Below are positions 10,836 to 20,682 of a stretch of 64,000 bases of DNA, in pieces. Under the pieces are notes generated by a model. It was not told the origin of the DNA. It did no database searches and saw nothing but the letters and a program-made list of their open reading frames with translations. Within the stretch, counting starts at the first letter, position 1; each line of letters begins with the position of its first letter. The position numbers and the translations under genes are program-made. The stretch is from Mesostigma viride (taxonomy: Eukaryota; Streptophyta; Mesostigmatophyceae; Mesostigmatales; Mesostigmataceae), in assembly GCA_009746045.1 (NCBI GenBank), contig RPFO01000085.1, positions 1 to 64,000 on the forward strand. Direction: 5' to 3'.

Positions 10836-13800
10836 ATGGCATTTATGTATTTAATGATGAGGATTCAGGCTCCCATGGTGTCATCATGGCTTAATTACCT
10901 ACATGGTTGGCATTTATGTAACCTGAATCCTCTCATTAAAAAAATGAAGAGGATTCAGGCTCCATTGGTGTCATCATGGCTGGCCTACGTACATGGATGT
11001 CAAGGAATAGTAAATGATGAGGATTCAGGCTCCCATGGTGTCATCATGGCTTGTCTACGTACATGGTTGGCATTTATGTAATTAATGAGGAGGATTCAGG
11101 CTCCCATGGTGTCTCCATGGCTGGCCTACGTACATGGATGGCATTTATGTAATTAATGAGGAGGATTTAGGCTCCCATGGTGTCATCATCGCCCGTCTAC
11201 GTACATGGATGGCATTTATGTAATTAATGATGAGGATTCAGGCTCCCATGGTGTCATCATGGCCCGTCTACGTACATGGATGTCAAGGAATAGTAAATGA
11301 TGAGGATTCAGGCTCCCATGGTGTCTCCATGGCCCGTCTACGTACATGAATGGCAAGTATGTAATTAATGATGAGGATTCAGGCTCCCATGGTGTCATCA
11401 TGGCCTGTCTACGTACATGGATGGCATGTATGTAATTAATGATGAGGATTCAGGCTCCCATGGTGTCTCCATGGCTGGCCTACGTACATGGATGGCATTT
11501 ATGTAATTAATGAGGAGGATTTAGGCTCCCATGGTGTCATCAATGCCCGTCTACGTACATGGTTGGCATTTATGTAATTAATGATGAGGATTCAGGCTCC
11601 CATGGTGTCATCATGGCCCGTCTACGTACATGGATGTCAAGGAATAGTAAATGATGAGGATTCAGGCTCCCATGGTGTCATCATGGCTTGTCTACGTACA
11701 TGGTTGGCATTTATGTAATTAACGAGGAGGATTCAGGCTCCCATGGTGTCTCCATGGCTGGCCTACGTACATGGATGTCAAGGAATAGTAAATGATGAGG
11801 ATTCAGGCTCCCATGGTGTCATCATGGCCCGTGTACGTACATGGATGTCAAGGAATAGTAAATGATGAGGATTCAGGCTCCCATGGTGTCATCATGGCCC
11901 GTCTACGTACATGGATGTCAAAGAAAAAAAATGATGAGGATTCAGGCTCCCATGGTGTCATCATGGCTGGCCTACGTACATGGATGTTTCATAAAAAAAA
12001 TGATGAGGATTCAGGCTCCCATGGTGTCATCATGGCCCGTCTACGTACATGGTTGGCATTTATGTAATTAATGATGAGGATTCAGGCTCCCATGGTGTCA
12101 TCATGGCCCGTCTACGTACATGGATGTCAAGGAATAGTAAATGATGAGGATTCAGGCTCCCATGGTGTCATCATGGCTTGTCTACGTACATGGTTGGCAT
12201 TTATGTAATTAACGAGGAGAAATCAGGCTCCCATGGTGTCTCCATGGCTGGCCTACGTACATGGATGTCAAGGAATAGTAAATGATGAGGATTCAGGCTC
12301 CCATGGTGTCATCATGGCTGGCCTACGTACATGGATGGCATGTATGTAATTAATGATGAGGATTCAGGCTCCCATGGTGTCATCATGGCCCGTCTACGTA
12401 CATGGATGTCAAAGAAAAAAAATGATGAGGATTCAGGCTCCCATGGTGTCATCATGGCCCGTGTACGTACATGGATGGCATGTATGTAATTAATGATGAG
12501 GATTCAGGCTCCCATGGTGTCATCATGTCATGTCTACGTACATGAATGGCATTTATGTAATTAATGATGAGGATTCAGGCTCCCATGGTGTCATCATTGC
12601 CCGTGTACGTACATGGATGGCATTTTGTATATAATAATGAGGATTCAGGCTCCCATGGTGTCATCATGGCCCGTCTACGTACATGGATGGCATTTATGTA
12701 ATTAATGATGAGGATTCAGGCTCCCATGGGGTCATCATGGCTTGTCTACGTACATGGTTGGCATTTATGTAATTAATGAGGAGGATTCAGGCTCCCATGT
12801 TGTCTCCATGGCTGGCCTACGTACATGGATGTCAAGAATAGTAAATGATGAGAATTCAGGCTCCCATGGTGTCATCATGGCCCGTCTACGTACATGAATG
12901 GCATTTATGTAATTAATGATGAGGATTCAGGCTCCCATGGTGTCATCATGGCCCGTCTACGTACATGGATGGCATTTATGTAATTAATGATGAGGATTCA
13001 GGCTCCCATGGGTCATCATGGCTTGTCTACGTACATGGTTAACATTTCTGTAATTAATGAGGAGGATTCAGGCTCCCATGGTGTCTCCATGGCTGGCCTA
13101 CGTACATGGATGTCAAGGAATAGTAAATGATGAGGATTCAGGCTCCCATGGTGTCATCATGGCCTGTCTACGTACATGGATGGCATGTATGTAATTAATG
13201 ATGAGGATTCAGGCCTGTGGTGTCATCATGGCTTGTCTACGTACATGGTTGGCATTTATGTAATTAATGAGGAGGATTCAGGCTCCCATGGTGTCATCAT
13301 TGCCCGTGTATGTACATGGTTGGCATTTATGTAATTAATGATGAGGATTCAGGCTCCCATGGTGTCTCCATGGCTGGCCTACGTACATGAATGGCATTTA
13401 TGTAATTAATGATGAGGATTCAGGCTCCCATGGTGTCATCATGGCCCGTCTACGTACATGGATGGCATTTATGTAATTAATGATGAGGATTCAGGCTCCC
13501 ATGGGGTCATCATGGCTTGTCTACCTACATGGTTGGCATTTATGTAATTAATGAGGAGGATTCAGGCTCCCATGGTGTCTCCATGGCTGGCCTACGTACA
13601 TGGATGTCAAGGAATAGTAAATGATGAGGATTCAGGCTCCCATGGTGTCATCATGGCCCGTCTACGTACATGGATGGCATTTATGTAATTATTGATGAGG
13701 ATTCAGGCTCCCATGGTGTCATCATGGCCCGTGTACGTACATGGATGGCATTTATGTAATTAATGATGAGGATTCAGGCTCCCATGGTGTCATCATGGCC

Positions 13801-16800
13801 CGTGTACGTACATGAATGGCATTCATGTAATTAATGATGAGGATTCAGGCTCCCATGGTGTCATCATGGCCCGTCTACGTACATGGATGTCAAAGAAAAA
13901 AAATTGATGAGGATTCAGGCTCCCATGGTGTCATCATGGCTGGCCTACGTACATGGATGTCTCATTAAAAATGATGAGGATTCAGGCTCCCATGGTGTCA
14001 TCATGGCTTGTCTACGTACATGGTTGGCATTTATGTAATTAATGATGAGGATTCAGGCTCCCATGGTGTCATCATGGCCCGTCTACGTACATGGATGGCA
14101 TTTATGTAATTAATGATGAGGATTCAGGCTCCCATGGGTCATCATGGCTTGTCTACCTACATGGTTGGCATTTATGTAATTAATGAGGAGGATTCAGGCT
14201 CCCATGGTGTCTCCATGGCTGGCCTACGTACATGGATGTCAAGGAATAGTAAATGATGAGGATTCAGGCTCCCATGGTGTCATCATGGCCCGTCTACGTA
14301 CATGGATGGCATTTATGTAATTATGATGAGGATTCAGGCTCCCATGGTGTCATCATGGCCCGTGTACGTACATGGATGGCATTTATGTAATTAATGATGA
14401 GGATTCAGGCTCCCATGGTGTCATCATGGCCCGTGTACGTACATGAATGGCATTATGTAATTAATGATGAGGATTCAGGCTCCCATGGTGTCATCATGGC
14501 TGGCCTACGTACATGGATGTCTCATAAAAAAAATGATGAGGATTCAGGCTCCCATGGTGTCATCATGGCTTGTCTACGTACATGGTTGGCATTTATGTGA
14601 ATCCTCTCATTAATGAGAGGATTCAGGCTCCCATGGTGTCATCATGGCTGGCCTACGTACATGGATGTCAAGGAATAGTAAATGATGAGGATTCAGGCTC
14701 CCATGGTGTCATCATGGCTTGTCTACGTACATGGATGGCATGTATGTAATTAATGATGAGGATTCAGGCTCCATGGTGTCATCATGGCTGGCCTCGTACG
14801 TACATGGATGTCAAGAAAAAATGATGAGGATTCAGGCTCCCATGGTGTCATCATGGCGTCTACGTACATGGTTGGCATTTATGTAATTATGATGAGGATT
14901 CAGGCTCCCATGGGTCATCATGCTGCCTGTACGTACATGGATGCAATGTAATTAATGATGAGGATTCAGGCTCCCATGGTGTCATCATGGCCCGTGTACG
15001 TACATGGATGGCATTTATGTAATTAATGATGAGGATTCAGGCTCCATCATGGTGTCATCATGGCCGTCTACGTACATGGATGTCAAGAATAGTAAATGAT
15101 GAGGATTCAGGCTCCCATGGTGTCATCATGGCCCTGTACGTACATGGATGCATGTAAAATGATGAGGATTCAGGCTCCCATGGTGTCATCATGCCCGTGT
15201 ACGTACATGGATGGCATTTTGTATATAATGATGAGGATTCAGGCTCCCATGGTGTCATCATGGCCCGTGTACGTACATGGATGGCATTTATGTAATTAAT
15301 GATGAGGATTCAGGCTCCCATGGTGTCATCATGGCCCTGTACGTACATGATGGCATTTAGTAAAATGATGAGGATTCAGGCTCCCATGGTGTCATCATGG
15401 CCCGTCTACGTACATGGATGTCAAGGAATAGTAAATGATGAGGATTCAGGCTCCCATGGTGTCATCATGGCCGTCTACGTACATGGATGGCATTATGTAA
15501 TTAATGATGAGGATTCAGGCTCCCATGGTGTCATCATGGCCCTCTACGTACATGGATGGCAAAAAATGATGAGGATTCAGGCTCCCATGGTGTCATCATG
15601 GCGTCTACGTACATGGTTGGCATTTATGTAATGAAATAAAAAAATGATGAGGATTCAGGCTCCCATGGTGTCATCATGGCCCGTCTACGTACATGGATGT
15701 CAATGAATAGTAAATGATGAGGATTCAGGCTCCCATGGTGTCATCATGGCTGGTCTACGTACATGGATGGCATTATGTAATTAATGATGAGGATTCAGGC
15801 TCCCATGGTGTCATCATGGCTGGCCTACGTATGTACATGGATGTCAAAGAAAAAAAATGATGAGGATTCAGGCTCCCATGGTGTCATCATGGCCCGTGTA
15901 TGTACATGGTTGGCATTTATGTAATTAATGATGAGGATTCAGGCTCCCATGGTGTCATCATGGCTGTATGTACATGGTTGGCATTTATGTATGTAATTAA
16001 TGATGAGGATTCAGGCTCCATGGTGTCATCATGGCTGGCCTACGTATGTACATGGATGTCAAAGAAAAAAAATGATGAGGATTCAGGCTCCCATGGTGTC
16101 ATCATGGCCCGTCTACGTACATGGATGTCAAGGAATAGTAAATGATGAGGATTCAGGCTCCCATGGTGTCAGATGTCATGGCCTGTCTACGTACATGGAT
16201 GGCATGTATGTAATTAATGATGAGGATTCAGGCTCCATTGGTGTCATCATGGCTGGCCTACGTATGTACATGGATGTCAAAGAAAAAAAAATGATGAGGA
16301 TTCAGGCTCCCATGGTGTCATCATGGCCCGTCTACGTACATGGATGTCAAGGAATAGTAAATGATGAGGATTCAGGCTCCCATGGTGTCATCATGGCCTG
16401 TCTACGTACATGGATGGCATGTATGTATTTAATGATGAGGATTCAGGCTCCCATGGTGTCATCATGGCTGGCCTACGTACATGGATGTCTCAGAAAAAAA
16501 ATGATGAGGATTCAGGCTCCCATGGTGTCATCATGGCTGGCCTACGTACATGGATGTCAAAGAAAAAAAAATGATCAGGATTCAGGCTCCCGTGGTGTCA
16601 TTATGGCCCGTCTACGTGTTGTTGGCATGTATGAAATTAATGATGAGGATTCAGGCTCCCACAGTGTCATCATGGCTGGCCTACGTACATGGTTGGCATT
16701 TATGTAATTAATGATGAGGATTCAGGCTCCCATGGTGTCATCATTGCCCGTGTATGTACATGGTTGGCATTTATGTAATTAATGATGAGGATTCAGGCTC

Positions 16801-16906
16801 CATTGGTGTCATCATGGCCCGTCTACGTACATGGGTGGCATTTATGTATTTAATGATGAGGATTCAGGCTCCCATGGGGTCATCATGGCTTGTCTACGTA
16901 CATGGA
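10836..16906. repeat. 71-bp minisatellite, right array (inverted)
   Basis: Roughly 85 units in the opposite orientation (AATGATGAGGATTCAGGCTC then CCATGGTGTCATCATGGC). Unit types alternate in higher-order blocks: joints with TCAAGGAATAGTAA, with GGCATTTATGTAATTAATGA, and with A-runs recur in similar order. Small orientation flips occur at 10921-10960 and 14598-14623. The array is about four times longer than the left one. Confidence 0.93.
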
Positions 16907-17177
16907 GTCATATTGATTCATGGAACAATGAGATACCATTCTTAATTGAAAATTGTTCTTGATACTTTCACATGCATGCCCGGAATCGTGAATTTGTGCG
17001 GGTTTCCATGATGACAATCCTCATTGAATTCTTGAGCACACAATATTGAGCAATTTAGGGGCACTTCGGCAATGTTGACCATTTTCATTCATGATAAAAT
17101 TAACATTTAATGCAATAAATACATATTCCACTCATTTTAATAAACCATGCAAAAACTTTACAAGCACGCTCAAGCTA
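16907..17177. other. Spacer between minisatellites, right arm
   Basis: Reverse complement of 6951-7220, nearly identical. No coding signal. Confidence 0.7.
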
Positions 17178-17675
17178 GGGGTGGGCTGGCATGCACGCGT
17201 GGGTGTGGGGGTGGGCTGGCATGCATGCGTGGGTGTGGGGGGGGCTAGCCTGCATGCGTGGGTGTGTGGGGGGGCTGGCATGCATGCGTGGGTGTGTGTG
17301 GGGGGCTAGCATGCATGCGTAAGTGTGGGGGGGGCTGGCATGCATGCGTGGGTGTGTATGGGGGCTGGCATGCATGCGTGGGTGTGTGTGGGGGGCTAGC
17401 ATGCATGCGTGGGTGTGTGGGGGGGCTGTCATGCATGCGTGGGTGTGGGGGGGGCTGGCATGAATGCGTGGGTGTGGGGGGGGCTAGCATGCATGCGTGG
17501 GTGTGGGGGTGGGCTAGCATGCATGCGTGGGTGTGAGTGTGGGCTAGCATGCATGCGTGGGTGTGGGGGGGGCTAGCATGCATGCGTGGGTGTGGGGGCC
17601 GGGGCCGGGGCTAGCATGCATGCGTGGGTGTGGGGGTGGGCTAGCATGCATGCGTGGGTGTGGGGGGGGGCTAGC
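17178..17675. repeat. 30-bp minisatellite, right copy
   Basis: About 17 units, the reverse complement of the array at 6181-6950 and shorter by about nine units. Confidence 0.95.
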
Positions 17676-17891
17676 ACGCCCCACCCCTCCATCGGCACAG
17701 CCAGCCTTGTGAGTCTACCCTTAACAACAAGGCTGGTAGGACGACACGCCTGAGCAGCATATGTCATGCCTATCTCAGGCTAATAATGTGTGATTTTGTG
17801 CCAACAACCAAGTTGTTCCACCCAACAACACATTATAAACCCTCTTCCAAAATGCCCAACAAGCCGGACACGTGGAGGACCACACACGCAG

Positions 17892-17900
17892 TATATAAAG
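17892..17900 (+). promoter_or_regulatory. TATA-like box, outward facing (right arm)
   Basis: TATATAAAG in the right arm, the mirror of the left-arm box at 5954-5962. It points toward the small ORF region at 18319. Confidence 0.35.
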
Positions 17901-18318
17901 AGAAAATAAGCTGACTTTTTATCCAGCCAACCTGTGGCTAGCTGCTCTGGTTAGCATGACAAATGCTAACATTTACTCAGTGGGAAAGGTGAAGAGACCA
18001 TTGGAACAGCCTACCTGACGCATGTGCCACCAAAGCATTGTGTCCCGCAAAATGCACACTGCCTCCTTTCTAACAAGCACGAGCCGCTCTCTTTAGGAGA
18101 CAGGTGCCAGCTCGTCAGTGTCTGGGGAAAATGATGCCGCTGCTTAGGAAGACCGCGTGAATTTCCTCGAACACAACTGTCTATAAAGCAAAAGAAATTT
18201 CAGAGAAGCATGGAAATAAAAGCATTACACCTTCCCGACAGGTTGCGGGCCACGCGCTGCAGAAAGCCAGCCACGTCACAGACGATTAACTAGCTAAAAG
18301 ACACCCAGGAATCCAGCG

Positions 18319-18528
18319 ATGCAGCGCCAGGACCCGCAACTTTCTGGCTGCATCTGGCCGGAAAGAAGGCAAAAAGCTTACGCTCAACGAGGTAAGAAAG
18401 CAGGAAAACGCAAGCTTAAGACGTTTAACACAAGAACGTACCATAACGGGCATTTATTCGTGCCCAGGCGCACAAGAAAGTCCACCCTTTCATGGAGTGG
18501 TTGGGCAGTACGCATCGCGCAGGGCTAA
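18319..18528 (+). CDS. Possible small ORF of the right arm, unknown function
   Basis: 69-codon frame beginning MQRQDPQLSG, equivalent to the 68-codon minus-strand frame of the left arm. The alternative frame that is long in the left arm is broken here by base changes. Basic composition (many Lys/Arg). Coding status is uncertain. Confidence 0.25.
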   Translation: MQRQDPQLSGCIWPERRQKAYAQRGKKAGKRKLKTFNTRTYHNGHLFVPRRTRKSTLSWSGWAVRIAQG

Positions 18529-18889
18529 TGTTATCTTACCGCAAAATGACGGGAAAGGTAAAGATAGCAGCGGGAATTTTTACGGCTTTAGAAACATCAT
18601 TAAACTAGCTTTCCTTACGACCATCAAAACTGGCAACAATCGACAATCAACCCGGCAGGCATCCAATATACTTTATTCATCCCGACAGAAATTCAGGCCG
18701 GACCCCCCCTGCCGATGGCAAAGAAAAAAAGCCCGCGACATTATAGATCGCAACCATCCCGCCATAAATTAGAATCAGTAACTAATTTTCTCCAACAATC
18801 GAGCATTTCTGCTTTCCGCGTGCCAGATTTGTCACGTTTCGTCTAAAGGCAGTCGCCATGGCCCCTACCGCAAGGGGTGCGCGCACCAT

Positions 18890-19860
18890 GCCGACATAGC
18901 TTTTGGGCCTCAATTTGCACCGAAATTTGGTCCGTACCGTCCAGCTCAGTCGGATTATGTATGTGGATCGGCCGTGTTGGTTGCATACGCAGGTATATTA
19001 ATTCTTGCATTCGCCCCGGACCTTCCCCAGGACAGGTCAGGATATAACAATAATTCTTGCATTCGCCCCCGCCCTTTCCTATGGCCTGGTCAGGTTTGGG
19101 CGCGACGCCACTAGCGCGGCGCCCGCGACAGAGTGGCCAGGCTCGAGCACGTTTTCTGGATCCCAAGCACCGGATTGGACACTGTCCGAGGACTGGACAG
19201 GAATTGGCTGACCAATCGGATGCTTGCTCGTCGTCTCCAAAAACATATATAAAGAGCCAAATCGCGCGAACTACGCAAGGATCCTTTAAGCAGCGTTACT
19301 CTGCCGAAATGTCAACCTAGGCCGGTCAAGTGACGCCGAGGTGTTCACCGATAGTTCAGGTCAGCCACAGCGCGCCTTCGAATGTAGGCACGGTCGCATT
19401 TTTTTTTAGGAAATGTAGAATTGTTGTCGACCAGCTACCAACGCCCGACCGGACCCATACAACGGAAACATCAAGGCGATGTGATGTAGGTGTGTCTGAT
19501 ATGTCATTAATACACAGAGCATCGTGAATATAATATATAATATAAATTATATAATATACTATAATTAATATATAATTTTAATTTTATGTTAATTTTAATG
19601 TTATTTCATATAACATAATATAGCATAATATAATATAATATAATATTATATAAAGTAGTATATAAAAAATTAAAATGTAAAAGAAAAATATCTACCTTAT
19701 TGGGGTTTAATGTTCCTTTCCAGTTCAGCATAAGTACACTCTTGAGTGTGTGCAATGTTTGGTTATACGCCATTGTCTTAAAATAGCAACCAATGTAAAC
19801 CTCCGTCCTAACCACATTTGGATACAATAAAGACATTGATGCCTGACACATAGCATTCAT
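18890..19860. other. Intergenic region with AT-rich tract
   Basis: Outside the palindrome. It contains a CCAAT/TATA pair (see next entry) and a nearly pure A/T tract at 19525-19680. No gene recognised. Confidence 0.6.
19212..19254 (+). promoter_or_regulatory. CCAAT plus TATA promoter candidate
   Basis: CCAAT at 19212-19216 and TATATAAAG at 19246-19254, 30 bp apart on the plus strand. The first ATG downstream (19309) is followed at once by a stop. If the promoter serves the transposase-like gene 1.4 kb downstream, an upstream non-coding or small exon would be needed. Confidence 0.35.
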
Positions 19861-19869
19861 TGCTTGAAA

Positions 19870-20560
19870 TACCATGCATATTTTGTGTCAATGTTCTGCA
19901 GACCACAGCTTCAAGTGGGCATACTTCGCTTTCCTCAATATAATGGCGACATGGCATTTGGTGAAAGTGGTGAGTGCCATGAAGTTGCGCCGGCCGTCGT
20001 TATCCATGACGAACTGAATGGGTTTCGTGCAAATCAAGTTTTTTGTTTTGGTGTTCCAGTTGCGCCGGCCGGCGTTTCCAATGGTATCTTGCGCGCACTT
20101 GCAAAAGCTTGCACGCTTATCAACATTTTGTGTTGGTAAACATTTTATCACCTCTGGGATTTCCGCCTTCACTACCTGAGTTGCTTCTTTGTGGTTTTCA
20201 AATGCAACCGAGTTACGCCGGCCGTCGTTACTCATGACAAATTGTAGGGGTTTTGTGCAAATCACTTTTGTATGGTTTATGTACATGCATCCAGTTGCGC
20301 CGGCCGGCGTTTCCAATGGTATCTTGCAGTTGCGCAATCAGGCCCCATTACCAAAAGTGTGTTTGTACATCTTTTTTACACCTGAAGGATTTCTGCCTGC
20401 ATATCCTGAGTTGCTTCTTAATGGTTTTTAATTGCGCCCGAGTTACGCCGGCCGTCGTTATTAATGACAAACTGTATGTGTTTCATAAAATCACTTTTGT
20501 ATGGTTTACATGTATCCAGTTGCGCCGGCCGGCGTTATTAATGACGCTTGTCGTTCTTGT
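19870..20560. repeat. About 230-bp tandem repeats with paired GCCGGC motifs
   Basis: Three units begin near 19984, 20213 and 20444. Each has one GTTRCGCCGGCCGTCGTT box followed about 75-85 bp later by a GTTGCGCCGGCCGGCGTT box. Related text such as CCTGAGTTGCTTCTT and ATGGTATCTTGC also repeats. The same box recurs inside an intron of the downstream gene (about 23170). Upstream exons of that gene may be buried here, but none can be defined. Confidence 0.75.
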
Positions 20561-20682
20561 TTGATGCCCATCGTTTTCGTCGTGTCTTTAATGGTGATTA
20601 TTTATCATTACTCATCCTCAGGGCTTTCGGTGCCGCGGGATTAAGAGGCGAAAAAAATCAGCTGCCGTCTGACCAAAGTCTG

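Larger units (their letters stand above)
4970..18889. mobile_element. Giant 13.9-kb imperfect palindrome, foldback-like element
   Basis: The left arm (4970-8011, resumed 10080-10835) is repeated as reverse complement in the right arm (10836-18889). From outside inward the order is: a unique 1.2-kb segment starting at GGTGCGCGCACC, a 30-bp minisatellite, a 270-bp unique spacer, and a 71-bp minisatellite that reverses orientation near 10835. The arms differ by small indels and in array length, so they are not an assembly mirror. The left arm also carries a 2.07-kb LINE insertion absent from the right. Long inverted repeats built of internal tandem repeats are typical of foldback transposons. 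No transposase is recognised inside. The core of the outer segment recurs in the 2.2-kb element at 45038-47286, which supports a mobile family. Confidence 0.75.
17676..18889 (+). other. Right outer arm of the giant palindrome
   Basis: Reverse complement of 4970-6174, with TATATAAAG at 17892-17900 and the GGTGCGCGCACC edge at the end. Symmetry stops abruptly at 18889, beyond which the flanks are unrelated. Confidence 0.75.

Noticed and set aside
7343-16945. Open frames repeating DEDSGSHGVIMAGLRTW
   Set aside because: Direct translation of the 71-bp unit; frames shift wherever unit length varies, and no start or splice context repeats sensibly.
6181-17675. CRISPR array
   Set aside because: Spacers are not unique; whole units repeat, and the context is eukaryotic.
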